From Alkalicella caledoniensis (GTDB taxonomy: Bacteria > Bacillota > Proteinivoracia > Proteinivoracales > Proteinivoracaceae), in assembly GCF_014467015.1 (NCBI RefSeq), contig NZ_CP058559.1, forward strand, positions 310,001-374,000: a stretch of DNA of 64,000 nt, read 5' to 3'. Below the pieces are notes generated by a model. That model saw only the letters and a list, made by a program, of their open reading frames with translations. It ran no database searches and was not told the origin of the DNA. A program made the translations under genes and the position numbers. This document shows positions 44,311 through 52,624 of the stretch, piece after piece; position 1 is the first letter of the stretch, and every line of letters begins with the position of its first letter.

Positions 44311-44484
44311 TTATACCTTTTGAGCTTCTTTTTCTTTGCGGACCTTACGGAATTCATCCTTTTTCCATCGAGATCTCTGCTTTTCATGAACTTTGTAATT
44401 ATCATTCATCACAAAGTCACCGCTTTTTAGGCAATAATAGATCCTCTCTCCCAAGTTACAATTGCCACATTTGATGCATTCCAC
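44311..44484 (-). CDS. 57-residue cysteine-rich small protein next to obgE
   Basis: The open frame starts with GTG at 44482-44484, 10 bases after AGGAGG, and stops at 44311-44313. The product begins MECIKCGNCNLGERIYYCLK, with C3, C6, C9 and C18 forming a likely metal- or cluster-binding set, followed by a highly basic tail (KQRSRWKKDEFRKVRKEKEA). It resembles a small zinc-ribbon-type nucleic acid-binding protein. I do not recognise the family. It sits 43 bases downstream of obgE, among ribosome assembly genes, so RNA or ribosome binding is a reasonable guess. Confidence 0.75.
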   Translation of the reverse strand: MECIKCGNCNLGERIYYCLKSGDFVMNDNYKVHEKQRSRWKKDEFRKVRKEKEAQKV

Positions 44485-44527
44485 GGCGAAATTTCCTCCT
44501 TAAATAATAAATGCTAATGAAGTAAAT

Positions 44528-45793
44528 TTACTGAAAATCAAATTCCATATCTAAGATCCTTACAGTGTCTCCTTCTTTGACCCCCTTTTGTCTCAATGCA
44601 TCTTCTATACCTATTTTTCTAAAGATGCGTTGGAACCTTAAAACACTATCTGTGTTATCAAAGTTTGTCATGGCCACGAGTTTTTCAATGTTTTTACCAT
44701 GTACCACGAAAACTTCGTTATCTTTCGAGATAGTGAACTCCTCTTCAGGCTCTGGTTTATACACCTTAAAATCTTCCGCCTTAAATATCTCAACTTTAGG
44801 AATTGTTTCAAGCTTTGTTGCTAGATAATTAAGTAAGTCCTCAATTCCTTCTTTAGTTGCTGCTGAAAGAGGAAAAATTTCATACTGGTTATTAATTTTA
44901 GCTTTGAACTCTTCAATAACTTGAGTGGAATCTTCTAGAAGATCAATTTTATTAGCCACTATAACTTGAGGTAGTTCAGCTAGTTTTTCATTGTACATCT
45001 TTAGCTCATTATTTATACTTGTAAAATCTTCATAGGGATCTCTATTTTCAGATCCTGATATGTCGATTACATGTAGTAACATTCTTGTTCTTTCTATATG
45101 TCTCAAAAACTGAAGCCCAAGTCCTGCGCCCTCATGGGCACCTTCTATAAGCCCTGGAATATCTGCGATAACAAATGATTTATCCTTGGCTTTTGCAACA
45201 CCCAAGTTCGGATGAATAGTAGTAAAGTGATAATTACCTATCTTAGGCTCTGCCTTTGTTACTTTAGAAAGAAAGGTTGACTTACCTACATTTGGGAATC
45301 CAACGAGGCCCACATCAGCTAGGAGTTTAAGTTCTAAAAGAACTTCTATTTCTACTCCCGGTTCACCCCTTTCAGCTATTGTAGGGGCTTGTCTTACAGA
45401 GTTTACAAAACGGGCGTTACCACGACCGCCTCTACCGCCCTTAACAATTATTTCTTCCTGCCCTTCTTCAGACAGGTCAGCGATCAAGTGGCCGGTTTGT
45501 GCTTCACGAACTATGGTACCTACGGGTATATTTAGTACTAGATTTTCTCCTCGTCTACCATGACATTTTTTTCTAGCACCATTAACACCATTTTCCGCTT
45601 TGTGTTTTCTTTTAAAGCGGAAGTCTATTAGTGTATTAATGTTGGGGTCAGCTCTAAATATAATGCTCCCCCCTGTACCGCCATCACCACCATCTGGTCC
45701 ACCGTATGCTACATACTTTTCTCTTCTAAAGGTAGCAGCTCCATGGCCACCGTCCCCAGCTTTTACATAAATCTTAGTTTTATCTACAAACAT
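44528..45793 (-). CDS. obgE: GTPase ObgE (CgtA), 50S assembly
   Basis: Obg is an essential GTPase in 50S subunit maturation and stress control, and it is needed for sporulation in Bacillus. The 421-residue protein has the Gly-rich OBG fold (KAGDGGHGAATFRREKYV, PDGGDGGTGGSIIF), a G domain with GFPNVGKST, DIPGLIEGAHEG and NKIDLLED, and a C-terminal OCT domain (VHGKNIEKLVAMTNFDN). It is 30 bases downstream of the Spo0B-like gene, the same order as spo0B-obg in Bacillus. Confidence 0.97.
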   Translation of the reverse strand: MFVDKTKIYVKAGDGGHGAATFRREKYVAYGGPDGGDGGTGGSIIFRADPNINTLIDFRFKRKHKAENGVNGARKKCHGRRGENLVLNIPVGTIVREAQTGHLIADLSEEGQEEIIVKGGRGGRGNARFVNSVRQAPTIAERGEPGVEIEVLLELKLLADVGLVGFPNVGKSTFLSKVTKAEPKIGNYHFTTIHPNLGVAKAKDKSFVIADIPGLIEGAHEGAGLGLQFLRHIERTRMLLHVIDISGSENRDPYEDFTSINNELKMYNEKLAELPQVIVANKIDLLEDSTQVIEEFKAKINNQYEIFPLSAATKEGIEDLLNYLATKLETIPKVEIFKAEDFKVYKPEPEEEFTISKDNEVFVVHGKNIEKLVAMTNFDNTDSVLRFQRIFRKIGIEDALRQKGVKEGDTVRILDMEFDFQ

Positions 45794-45823
45794 TATACAG
45801 TCATCCCTTCATATGTTGCAACT

Positions 45824-46285
45824 TCAAAAAGAAAAAGTTTTTATGGTTTCATCTAAACAAATCTCAATTGAGTCAGAGTCTATATCCAACTCTAGGTTAG
45901 TAAACTCTGTTGCCTTGAGAAACTTCACTACTATAATAGTAGTTTTAGCAAAACTCATAGAAAAAAACACTTTTCCTAAAATTTTTTCATCTATGTATAT
46001 ATTAAACTTAGAAGTCTTTTTGTGAATTGTATCATATATATTTAAATAACATAGTTGTACTATTAAATTGCTTTTGTCTAGCAAAGAGTAAAGATCTTTT
46101 TTCTCATATGCAGATTTAAGGTAACCTGATGCTTTTTCCTGGTTATTTAGATAAATATATCCATCCACTAACTGTAAGTCATTGTATAAATCGTGGCGAA
46201 AAATTGTGCTCAACTTTTTACCAGTTTTTATTTTTAAAATTAGATATGTAATTAGTAGTATAGCCAAAATCATCATTAAAAACAT
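45824..46285 (-). CDS. Spo0B-like sporulation phosphotransferase, membrane-anchored
   Basis: The 153-residue protein has a short N-terminal membrane helix (residues 1-19, MFLMMILAILLITYLILKI) and then FRHDLYNDLQLVDGYIYL, matching the Spo0B phospho-acceptor helix (Bacillus Spo0B has RHDWMNKLQLIKG). H31 would be the phosphorylated histidine, with D32 and N35 conserved. The rest could form the degenerate ATPase-like C-domain. It lies between rpmA and obgE, exactly where spo0B lies in Bacillus. The anchor is not present in Bacillus Spo0B. The call is good by motif plus position; the function is inferred. Confidence 0.75.
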   Translation of the reverse strand: MFLMMILAILLITYLILKIKTGKKLSTIFRHDLYNDLQLVDGYIYLNNQEKASGYLKSAYEKKDLYSLLDKSNLIVQLCYLNIYDTIHKKTSKFNIYIDEKILGKVFFSMSFAKTTIIVVKFLKATEFTNLELDIDSDSIEICLDETIKTFSF

Positions 46286-46393
46286 TGAGATTAACCCCTT
46301 TTCCCCTTATGAGTGTACTAATTCTTATTCGCCACTTTTTTCTAATATCCTGCATACATTCGGTAAATTTTGCTACGTAACTTGACTTGGATT

Positions 46394-46407
46394 TGACACT
46401 TATGTCA
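46394..46407. promoter_or_regulatory. Palindrome TGACA-CTTA-TGTCA upstream of the spo0B-like gene
   Basis: A perfect 5-bp inverted repeat with a 4-base spacer, 110 bases before the start codon in the leader between the rpmA terminator and the spo0B-like gene. This looks like an operator half-site pair; no regulator can be named. Confidence 0.4.
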
Positions 46408-46449
46408 TGATTTTTGATTACTGTCATATTGTTTAAGGTGTTAGGGCAA

Positions 46450-46482
46450 AAAATAAAACCTGGGAGAGTCCCAGGTTTTATG
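46450..46482 (-). terminator. Terminator of rplU-prp-rpmA
   Basis: ATAAAACCTGGGA / TCCCAGGTTTTAT stem, then TTTTTT on the minus strand. It overlaps the rpmA stop codon and separates it from the spo0B-obgE unit. Confidence 0.92.
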
Positions 46483-46774
46483 CGTTTGCCACTTGGTCTT
46501 TTGCATAAATGGATACTTGCTTTTTGTCTTTACCTTTTCTTTCAAAGGCAACAACGCCATCGATTGTAGCGAATAAAGTATCATCTCCACCGATTCCTAC
46601 ATTGTTACCAGGGTGAATTTTAGTTCCCCTTTGGCGTACAATGATTGAACCAGCTGTAACAAATTGACCAGATTGTCTTTTTACACCGAGTCTTTTGGAA
46701 TGACTATCCCTACCGTTTTTAGAACTACCTACACCTTTTTTAGATGCAAATAGTTGAAGGTCAAATCTTAGCAC
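46478..46774 (-). CDS. rpmA: Large ribosomal subunit protein bL27 with cleavable N-terminal extension
   Basis: The 98-residue protein has the Firmicutes-type leader MLRFDLQLF before [15 protein letters not shown]. In Staphylococcus this leader is removed by the protease Prp between F and A, and mature bL27 reaches the peptidyl transferase centre. The typical [23 protein letters not shown] block follows. The prp gene is directly upstream, 18 bases away. Confidence 0.97.
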   Translation of the reverse strand: MLRFDLQLFASKKGVGSSKNGRDSHSKRLGVKRQSGQFVTAGSIIVRQRGTKIHPGNNVGIGGDDTLFATIDGVVAFERKGKDKKQVSIYAKDQVANA

Positions 46775-46792
46775 CTTAAGACACCTCCTTTT

Positions 46793-47122
46793 TTAAACAG
46801 AGATAACAGAAACTTCAATATGTTTACCGTACTGATTTTCTATTTCTTTTAAGCCTAAATACATCGCTTCAGTTAACAAGTTAACCTTTGCTTTTTGTTC
46901 GTCATTTAAATTCATTGGGTAGTCTACTGTTAAGTATCCTGAATCAACATTATGTTCTACGTCTGAAACTACAAGTCTTTCTATAGCTATTAATGTTGTT
47001 TGTGCTAAAGATGAAATCCCTGCACAAACTATATCTTCACCACTAGAAGCAAATTTGCTGTGTCCTTTTAGTTGATATCCAATGTAGTTATCTTTTTTTT
47101 TGAAGATTTTGATCTTAACCAT
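46793..47122 (-). CDS. prp: Ribosomal-processing cysteine protease Prp
   Basis: Prp cleaves the leader of bL27. The 109-residue protein shows the catalytic pair H21 (in LKGHSKFA) and C33 (in GEDIVCAGISSLAQT), which match the known H22 and C34 of Staphylococcus Prp. It lies between rplU and rpmA, the conserved place of ysxB. Confidence 0.95.
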   Translation of the reverse strand: MVKIKIFKKKDNYIGYQLKGHSKFASSGEDIVCAGISSLAQTTLIAIERLVVSDVEHNVDSGYLTVDYPMNLNDEQKAKVNLLTEAMYLGLKEIENQYGKHIEVSVISV

Positions 47123-47124
47123 GA

Positions 47125-47436
47125 CTAGTTAACGATTTTTTCAACAACAACTTTAGTAAATGGTTGACGGTGACCAGTTTTACGGCGATAGTTCTTTTTA
47201 GGTTTATATTTAAACACGATGATTTTTTTAGCTTTATCGTGTTCTAAAACCTTAACTTGAACTTTAGCACCTTCAACAACCGGGTTACCAACAGTAAGGC
47301 TAGTCCCATTAGAAAGAGCCAATACGTCATTGATTTCAACAACGTCATCAATGCTAGCGTCAAGTTTTTCAACTTTTATAACATCGCCTTCTGAAACTTT
47401 ATACTGTTTTCCACCTGTTTTAATGATAGCGTACAT
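47125..47436 (-). CDS. rplU: Large ribosomal subunit protein bL21
   Basis: bL21 binds 23S rRNA. The 103-residue protein begins [18 protein letters not shown] and ends with [26 protein letters not shown], a complete match to the family pattern. It leads the rplU-prp-rpmA operon and follows a likely L21 leader RNA. Confidence 0.97.
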   Translation of the reverse strand: MYAIIKTGGKQYKVSEGDVIKVEKLDASIDDVVEINDVLALSNGTSLTVGNPVVEGAKVQVKVLEHDKAKKIIVFKYKPKKNYRRKTGHRQPFTKVVVEKIVN

Positions 47437-47535
47437 AGAGTGTCCACCTCCTCAAAGATACTCGCCAAAAATTAGGTACTCATACAAGGTGAGTTTCTGA
47501 CCCATTTTGCGCGGTTGTAACTAAAACAGTTACTC
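47437..47535 (-). ncRNA. Putative ribosomal L21 leader RNA
   Basis: The 100-base leader between the rplU promoter and start codon reads, on the minus strand, GAGTAACTGTTTTAGTTAC (a stem), ACCGCGCAAAATGGGTCAGAAACTCACC, then a pyrimidine/purine-balanced tail with AGGAGGTGG. GGGTCAGAAACTCACC and nearby ACTC/GAGT words can pair. Firmicutes have a known L21 leader class at this position. I call it from place and visible stems, not from a covariance model. Confidence 0.5.
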
Positions 47536-47541
47536 AGAAAT

Positions 47542-47569
47542 ATTATCATACTTATTAAAGCTTTGTCAA
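47542..47569 (-). promoter_or_regulatory. Promoter of rplU
   Basis: TTGACA at 47564-47569, 16-base spacer, GATAAT at 47542-47547, about 100 bases upstream of the start codon. Confidence 0.8.
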
Positions 47570-47580
47570 GGAAATAGCTT

Positions 47581-49005
47581 TTATTGTATGGATAAATAGT
47601 TTTTTTCCACATTATCAGAGGTTATAATAGCTATTGTTATATCTAGATCATCTTCAAGGGATTGTATCTCTTCTTTTATGGCTTCTTCTAAAGACTCATG
47701 AATTGTAATTTCAAGGTCCTTCTTTCCATTTTCGTATATATAGTTTCTTATTTTATCTTGTAGGAACATCTTAATAGAAAAGTCCGTCATTGTCTTACCC
47801 ATCCCTGTACACAATGGACATAGCTGTTGTAATGAGTTATAAATACCTTTTCTAACCTTTTTTCTTGTCAATTCCACAAGGCCTAGCTTAGTAATCCCTA
47901 AAATTTGACCTTTTGTTTGGTCTTTCTTCATTTCTTGTTCTAAAAATGTTAAAACAAGCTCCTTGTCTGTTTCCCGTAACATATCTATAAAATCTACTAT
48001 TATAATTCCACTTACATCCCTTAATCGTATTTGCCTACAGATTTCCTTTACTGCTTCTAAGTTTGTTTGGACAACTGTATCAGCTAGATTATCTGTTCCT
48101 ACAAATTTACCTGTATTAACATCAATTACTGTTAGTGCTTCAAGCTGATCAATTACTAAGTAAGATCCGTTTTTCAGCCAAACCTTCCTTTGGAATGCTT
48201 TTTCCAGGTCACGTTCTACACCAAATTGAAATAAAATAGGTCGCTTAGATTGGTAAAGGTTTACCTTGTCCATTAAGTGATTTGATTTACGTTTTAGAAT
48301 TTGAGAAATTTTCCTATACTGTTCTGGATTATCTATATAAATATGATCCACTTGTTTATCAAAAAGATCCCTCAGTGCCCTTTCAACCAAGTCCAAATCA
48401 CTATAGACCAGTGATGGGCTTTGATAGTTACTGTAGTTTTCAAGGGTATTATTCCAAAGCCCGATTAACAAATCTAGGTCTTTTTCTAATTCCTCTTTAG
48501 ACACACCTACAGCCACTGTACGTACAATAACTCCCATATTTGGGTCTTTTATAGAGTCTGCTATGTCTTTAAGACGCTCTCTTTCATACTCATCTTCGAT
48601 TCTTCTAGAGATACCAACGTAATTATTATACGGCATAAGGACAAGGTGCCTACCTGGTAGTGTCAACTGCCCAGTAACCCTTGCTCCTTTAGTACCTATT
48701 TGCTCTTTTGAAACTTGCACCATTATATCTTGACCCTTTTTGAGGAGTTGATCTATTGTGTATTCCTTCTTCTCATCATTTCTTATTATATCATCAACGT
48801 ACAAGAATGCATTTTTATTAAACCCTATATCTACAAAAGCAGCTTGCATACCTGGAAGAATATCTTTCACTTTGCCTTTATATATGTTTCCAACACTCCG
48901 GGTATTGCTTTCTCCTTCTGTATAGAACTCAACCAATTGGCCATTTTCAACTAGTGCTACCCGTGTGTTATTTTCTCTATAGCTAATAATTATTTCTTTT
49001 TTCAA
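47581..49005 (-). CDS. rng: Ribonuclease G/E family protein
   Basis: This endoribonuclease processes rRNA and degrades mRNA. The 474-residue protein has an S1 domain (NIYKGKVKDILPGMQAAFVDIG), the RNase H-like and DNase I-like catalytic region (LTVIDVNTGKFVG, GIIIVDFIDM with the catalytic Asp pair) and the zinc-link motif CPLCTGMG. There is no C-terminal scaffold, so it is RNase G-sized. It is encoded between the radical-SAM pair and rplU, as in many Clostridia. Confidence 0.93.
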   Translation of the reverse strand: MKKEIIISYRENNTRVALVENGQLVEFYTEGESNTRSVGNIYKGKVKDILPGMQAAFVDIGFNKNAFLYVDDIIRNDEKKEYTIDQLLKKGQDIMVQVSKEQIGTKGARVTGQLTLPGRHLVLMPYNNYVGISRRIEDEYERERLKDIADSIKDPNMGVIVRTVAVGVSKEELEKDLDLLIGLWNNTLENYSNYQSPSLVYSDLDLVERALRDLFDKQVDHIYIDNPEQYRKISQILKRKSNHLMDKVNLYQSKRPILFQFGVERDLEKAFQRKVWLKNGSYLVIDQLEALTVIDVNTGKFVGTDNLADTVVQTNLEAVKEICRQIRLRDVSGIIIVDFIDMLRETDKELVLTFLEQEMKKDQTKGQILGITKLGLVELTRKKVRKGIYNSLQQLCPLCTGMGKTMTDFSIKMFLQDKIRNYIYENGKKDLEITIHESLEEAIKEEIQSLEDDLDITIAIITSDNVEKNYLSIQ

Positions 49006-49041
49006 ATAGCTACCCTCCCTTATAGTATTTGTGAGGAAAGG

Positions 49042-49692
49042 TTAGTTCTTTAACCACTCCAAAGGGGTAATAAACTTCTCATTTTCATCACGGCAAAAAG
49101 TCTCTTCTTTGTCAATATTAGGGTTGTCTATTGATAGAAGGTTTAGCACTTCTTTAGGTTTTACATTTGCACTGCTACTTGTAGCCAGTAGCATATATAT
49201 GCAGTTACCTTTAGTATATATGTTATAAATAAGGGGACGTATGTCAATTATTTTAGTTCCCTTTTTATTGGTTCTTTCAATCATCAGTTCCTTTTCATTT
49301 AATAGCTCCTGAATCTGATTGTCTAAATCATCCTTTATTTCTACTTTATATAAGGTGGCAGCTACGATAGCTCCCAAAGTAGGTTTTCTTCCATCAAGTT
49401 TTTCCATTTCCAAAATCTCTATGCCCTCTGGAAGCTTTGGGTTCATGGTCTCCATAATATCTTGGGGCTCCAGTTCCTCAGTAAGTTCCATTTCTAAGTA
49501 GTCTCCATGGGAAACAACACCTACGGAAAGGGGTGTTGCAAAGCTAAGCTTTGGATGGGGGTTAAACCCTTGAGAGTAGGCTATGGGGACTCCTGCTCTC
49601 CTTATAGCCCTATCCATTGCACGCAACAGGTCAAGGTGGGAAATAAACCTTACATTTTCTCCTTTGGCATATTTAAGCCAATACTTATGCAT
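49042..49692 (-). CDS. TIGR03936 family (DUF2344) radical-SAM-associated protein
   Basis: The 216-residue protein begins KYWLKYAKGENVRFISHLDLLRAMDRAIRRAGVPIAYSQGFNPHPKLSFATPLSVGV in conserved blocks, the DUF2344 signature. Family members always partner with a TIGR03960 radical-SAM protein, here the overlapping upstream gene (8-base overlap). The role is thought to lie in tRNA modification or RNase-related work, as rng follows, but it is not proved. Confidence 0.9.
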   Translation of the reverse strand: MHKYWLKYAKGENVRFISHLDLLRAMDRAIRRAGVPIAYSQGFNPHPKLSFATPLSVGVVSHGDYLEMELTEELEPQDIMETMNPKLPEGIEILEMEKLDGRKPTLGAIVAATLYKVEIKDDLDNQIQELLNEKELMIERTNKKGTKIIDIRPLIYNIYTKGNCIYMLLATSSSANVKPKEVLNLLSIDNPNIDKEETFCRDENEKFITPLEWLKN

Positions 49693-51544
49693 CTTGACCC
49701 CTCCTTACTTTTTTCACATCGTACTTAAGATTATTACAGGCTCCACAACCACCACAAGCACCAAATGAGCAGTCCTCAGTGATTTCTTCTTTTAAAGCCC
49801 TCTTGTATTCAAGTGCCATGTATTTTTTGTTCACACCAGAGGATATATGATCCCATGGCAAAGGGTTGTCAGCTTGTGGTGTGGCATATGCATAATTGTC
49901 TGGATTTACTTCTAGCTCTTTAAATGAGTCTAACCAAATATCATACTTAAAATGCTCTCCCCAACCATCCATTTTACATCCTTTTTTCCATGCAGTGTAT
50001 AAAACATCAGCTAACTTTCTATCACCTTTTGCAAATATTGCCTCTAGGTAACTTACTTCAACGTCATGCCAGCTATAGTTGATATAGCGTGATTTCAACT
50101 TACTTTTTAGGTAGTTCTGTCTGTTTACAAGTTCTTCTTTACTAAATTGGGGTACCCACTGAAATGGTGTGTGAGGTTTCGGTACAAAGGAAGATGTACT
50201 TACAGTTACACTAAACCTTTTCATGTTTTTACCATGCTTTTTATATTCAGCCACAACTTTTTCAGCTAAATCTACTATACCGTCTAAATCCTCATAGGTT
50301 TCTGTTGGTAGACCAATCATAAAGTATAGTTTTACTCTATTCCACCCAGATTTAAAAGCGTCAGAAACGGCATTTATCAGGTTTTCTTCTGTAACATTTT
50401 TGTTTATAACATCCCTAAGTCTTTGAGATCCTGCTTCTGGAGCAAAGGTTAGTCCTGTTTTTCTAACTTGTTGCACCATTTCCGCAAGCTCAATAGAAAA
50501 AGAGTCTACCCTAAGTGATGGTAGGGAAACACCTACTCCTTTGTCTTTATAGGTATCCACTAATCCCTTCGCTAAGTCATGGATCTGAGAGTGGTCAGCG
50601 CTACTTAAGGAACTTAAGGATATCTCTCCATAACCAGTACTTTTTACCAGTTTTTCAGCTTGTTCTAATAAGGTTTCTAGGTTTTTTTCTCTAACAGGTC
50701 GATAAAGCATACCCGCCTGGCAGAATCTACAGCCTCTACTGCATCCTCTACAGATTTCAAGCATTATTCTGTCGTGTACTATATCCATATATGGCACCAT
50801 CATATCCTGTGGGAATGATGATTGGGACATGTCCCTAATAAAACGCTTTGTAATGGTTTTAGGTATCCCTTCATCAGTAGGAAAAGTCCCTTTATATACT
50901 CCATTTTCATCGTACTTTCCTTGATAATACTTAGGAACATAAACACCTTGGATTTTTGTTAGTTCCCTTAAAAGCTCATCTCTTTTAAGACCTTGTTTTT
51001 TACCTTTTTTAACTGTGTCTAATAGTTCTAGAATTGCTTCCTCACCTTCTCCTATTACAAAAGCATCAATGATGTTATGTAACGGTTCTGGATTAAAAGC
51101 ACAAGGACCTCCTGCTATTACAAGAGGTGCGTCTTCACCTCTATCTTGTGACAGTACTGGGATGTGACCTAGGTCAAGCATGTTTAGTATATTTGTATAA
51201 CTCATTTCATATTGAAGGGTAAATCCTACTAAATCAAACTTATTTAACTCAAGCTGACTTTCTAAGGATCTTAATGGCATGTTTTTTTCCCTTAGTATTT
51301 TTTCAAAATCTGTCCATGGAGCATTGACTCTCTCAGCAGCAAATTCATCCCTTGAGTTTATGATATGGTATAGGATTTTAAAACCCAAGTGGGACATGGC
51401 TACTTCATATATGTCAGGGAATGCTAAACAGATGGACAGGTCGATTTTTTCTAGGTCTTTCTTTACTACATTCCACTCGTTTCCACTATATCTCGATGGT
51501 TTTTCCACATTATGTAGTAGGTCTTTATAAGAATTCTCATGCAT
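49685..51544 (-). CDS. TIGR03960 family B12-binding-type radical-SAM protein
   Basis: The 619-residue protein has an N-terminal B12-binding-like domain, a radical-SAM core with C-x3-C-x2-C inside EICRGCSRGCRFCQAG, and a C-terminal cysteine cluster CSFGACGGCGACNN. Members are widespread in Clostridia next to TIGR03936 and rng. The substrate is unknown. Promoter TTGCAA-16-TAAGAT lies at 51581-51608, so it starts a transcript running to rng. Confidence 0.92.
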   Translation of the reverse strand: MHENSYKDLLHNVEKPSRYSGNEWNVVKKDLEKIDLSICLAFPDIYEVAMSHLGFKILYHIINSRDEFAAERVNAPWTDFEKILREKNMPLRSLESQLELNKFDLVGFTLQYEMSYTNILNMLDLGHIPVLSQDRGEDAPLVIAGGPCAFNPEPLHNIIDAFVIGEGEEAILELLDTVKKGKKQGLKRDELLRELTKIQGVYVPKYYQGKYDENGVYKGTFPTDEGIPKTITKRFIRDMSQSSFPQDMMVPYMDIVHDRIMLEICRGCSRGCRFCQAGMLYRPVREKNLETLLEQAEKLVKSTGYGEISLSSLSSADHSQIHDLAKGLVDTYKDKGVGVSLPSLRVDSFSIELAEMVQQVRKTGLTFAPEAGSQRLRDVINKNVTEENLINAVSDAFKSGWNRVKLYFMIGLPTETYEDLDGIVDLAEKVVAEYKKHGKNMKRFSVTVSTSSFVPKPHTPFQWVPQFSKEELVNRQNYLKSKLKSRYINYSWHDVEVSYLEAIFAKGDRKLADVLYTAWKKGCKMDGWGEHFKYDIWLDSFKELEVNPDNYAYATPQADNPLPWDHISSGVNKKYMALEYKRALKEEITEDCSFGACGGCGACNNLKYDVKKVRRGQDA

Positions 51545-51580
51545 TTTTTACTTCCTCCTAAGTTTAAATCTCATTATTTC

Positions 51581-51608
51581 ATCTTATCATATATTAACTA
51601 GATTGCAA
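51581..51608 (-). promoter_or_regulatory. Likely promoter of the TIGR03960-TIGR03936-rng unit
   Basis: TTGCAA at 51603-51608, 16-base spacer, TAAGAT at 51581-51586; the leader to the ATG is about 35 bases. Confidence 0.55.
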
Positions 51609-51727
51609 ATTGTTATCTTTTTTATTATATCCTATTGATGGAGGAGTTAATGAATATTGGTTTAGAAAATTGTAATTGGAACCCTTAAGCCCCACTTTTT
51701 CAATTATGGGGATACCTCTCATATAAA

Positions 51728-51752
51728 TTGAAAAAGACAGCTTTCGCTGTCT
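51728..51752 (-). terminator. Terminator of the spoIVF unit
   Basis: AGACAGC-GAAA-GCTGTCT with a stable tetraloop, followed by TTTTC on the minus strand; it overlaps the spoIVFB stop codon. Confidence 0.88.
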
Positions 51753-52614
51753 AGATTGTGTTGAATATTTCGATGATTGATTTGCTCCCATTTCCTTTTT
51801 GATATGCTTGAATTACTGTTTTCTCTGTTATCATGTCTATGATTTCCCCGGCTTCGTCTACTACACAAATTATTAATTCTTTATTTGTTTGTATTTCTTT
51901 CATTATGTCTTTGACTAATGCTGTGTTGTCACAAATTAAAAGGGATCCATCCCTTATATTAGTAGTGTTTACCTCTTTAGTAATGCTATATTTGATTGGT
52001 AAATACTTCGTTGACTTGAACTCATTATATGCAGCTATTGTTAGAAATAATCCTAATATTCCTAGATATATGAAGCCAGTTTGCTCTATTTTTATATAAT
52101 AAATACCTAGAAACACAAAAACCAAGCCTATTAGTATACCTAATGAGGCAACAATCCTACTTGACTGATAAACAGACTTTTCTTTTGTTAAGTGAGCCTT
52201 AAGTAACCTACCACCATCTAATGGGAAGGCAGGTAGCAAATTAAAAAAGAACAAAGACATATTATAGTTTATAAGCTTATCATGATATGGTATAAGATCT
52301 TTTAAATAAACCAGTACAATTATAAAAAAAATGTTATTCATAGGTCCAGCTAACGCAATATACCACTCATCAGAGCTTTGATTATAGTGGGATTGGTTTA
52401 TTGTAGCAACTCCTCCTATAGGTAAAATTTCAATACTCTCCACACCGTAATATTTTTTTTTTGCAACAATTACATGTCCTAATTCATGGACTATTACAAC
52501 TAAAAACATTAGTATACCGTCTATCAACATGCCAAAAAAGCCCATAGTAACTATGAGTATGAGAAATAGAAAGCTTATCTTAATTTTCAGACCTGCTATT
52601 TTTCCTATGTACAT
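51751..52614 (-). CDS. spoIVFB: Site-2 protease SpoIVFB-like (M50 family)
   Basis: SpoIVFB is the intramembrane zinc protease that cuts pro-sigma-K in the mother cell. The 287-residue protein has H43-E44-x2-H47 in VVIVHELGHVIVAKKK, the third ligand region LLPAFPLDGGRLLKA, about six membrane helices and a C-terminal CBS-type domain (ICDNTALVKDIMKEIQTNKELIICVVDEAGEIIDMITE). It lies 10 bases after a SpoIVFA-like gene. Together they match spoIVFA-spoIVFB next to the rplU operon in Bacillus. Confidence 0.92.
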   Translation of the reverse strand: MYIGKIAGLKIKISFLFLILIVTMGFFGMLIDGILMFLVVIVHELGHVIVAKKKYYGVESIEILPIGGVATINQSHYNQSSDEWYIALAGPMNNIFFIIVLVYLKDLIPYHDKLINYNMSLFFFNLLPAFPLDGGRLLKAHLTKEKSVYQSSRIVASLGILIGLVFVFLGIYYIKIEQTGFIYLGILGLFLTIAAYNEFKSTKYLPIKYSITKEVNTTNIRDGSLLICDNTALVKDIMKEIQTNKELIICVVDEAGEIIDMITEKTVIQAYQKGNGSKSIIEIFNTI

Positions 52615-52624
52615 AAAGTGTTTC

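Noticed and set aside
46218-46427. A 69-codon minus-strand frame starting MTVIKNHDISVKS upstream of and overlapping the spo0B-like gene
   Set aside because: There is no ribosome-binding site before its ATG, it overlaps the spo0B-like start by 68 bases in another frame, and its composition looks like translated AT-rich leader.
51594-51791. A 65-codon minus-strand frame overlapping the end of spoIVFB
   Set aside because: It overlaps the spoIVFB 3' end and its terminator, has no ribosome site and no recognisable pattern.
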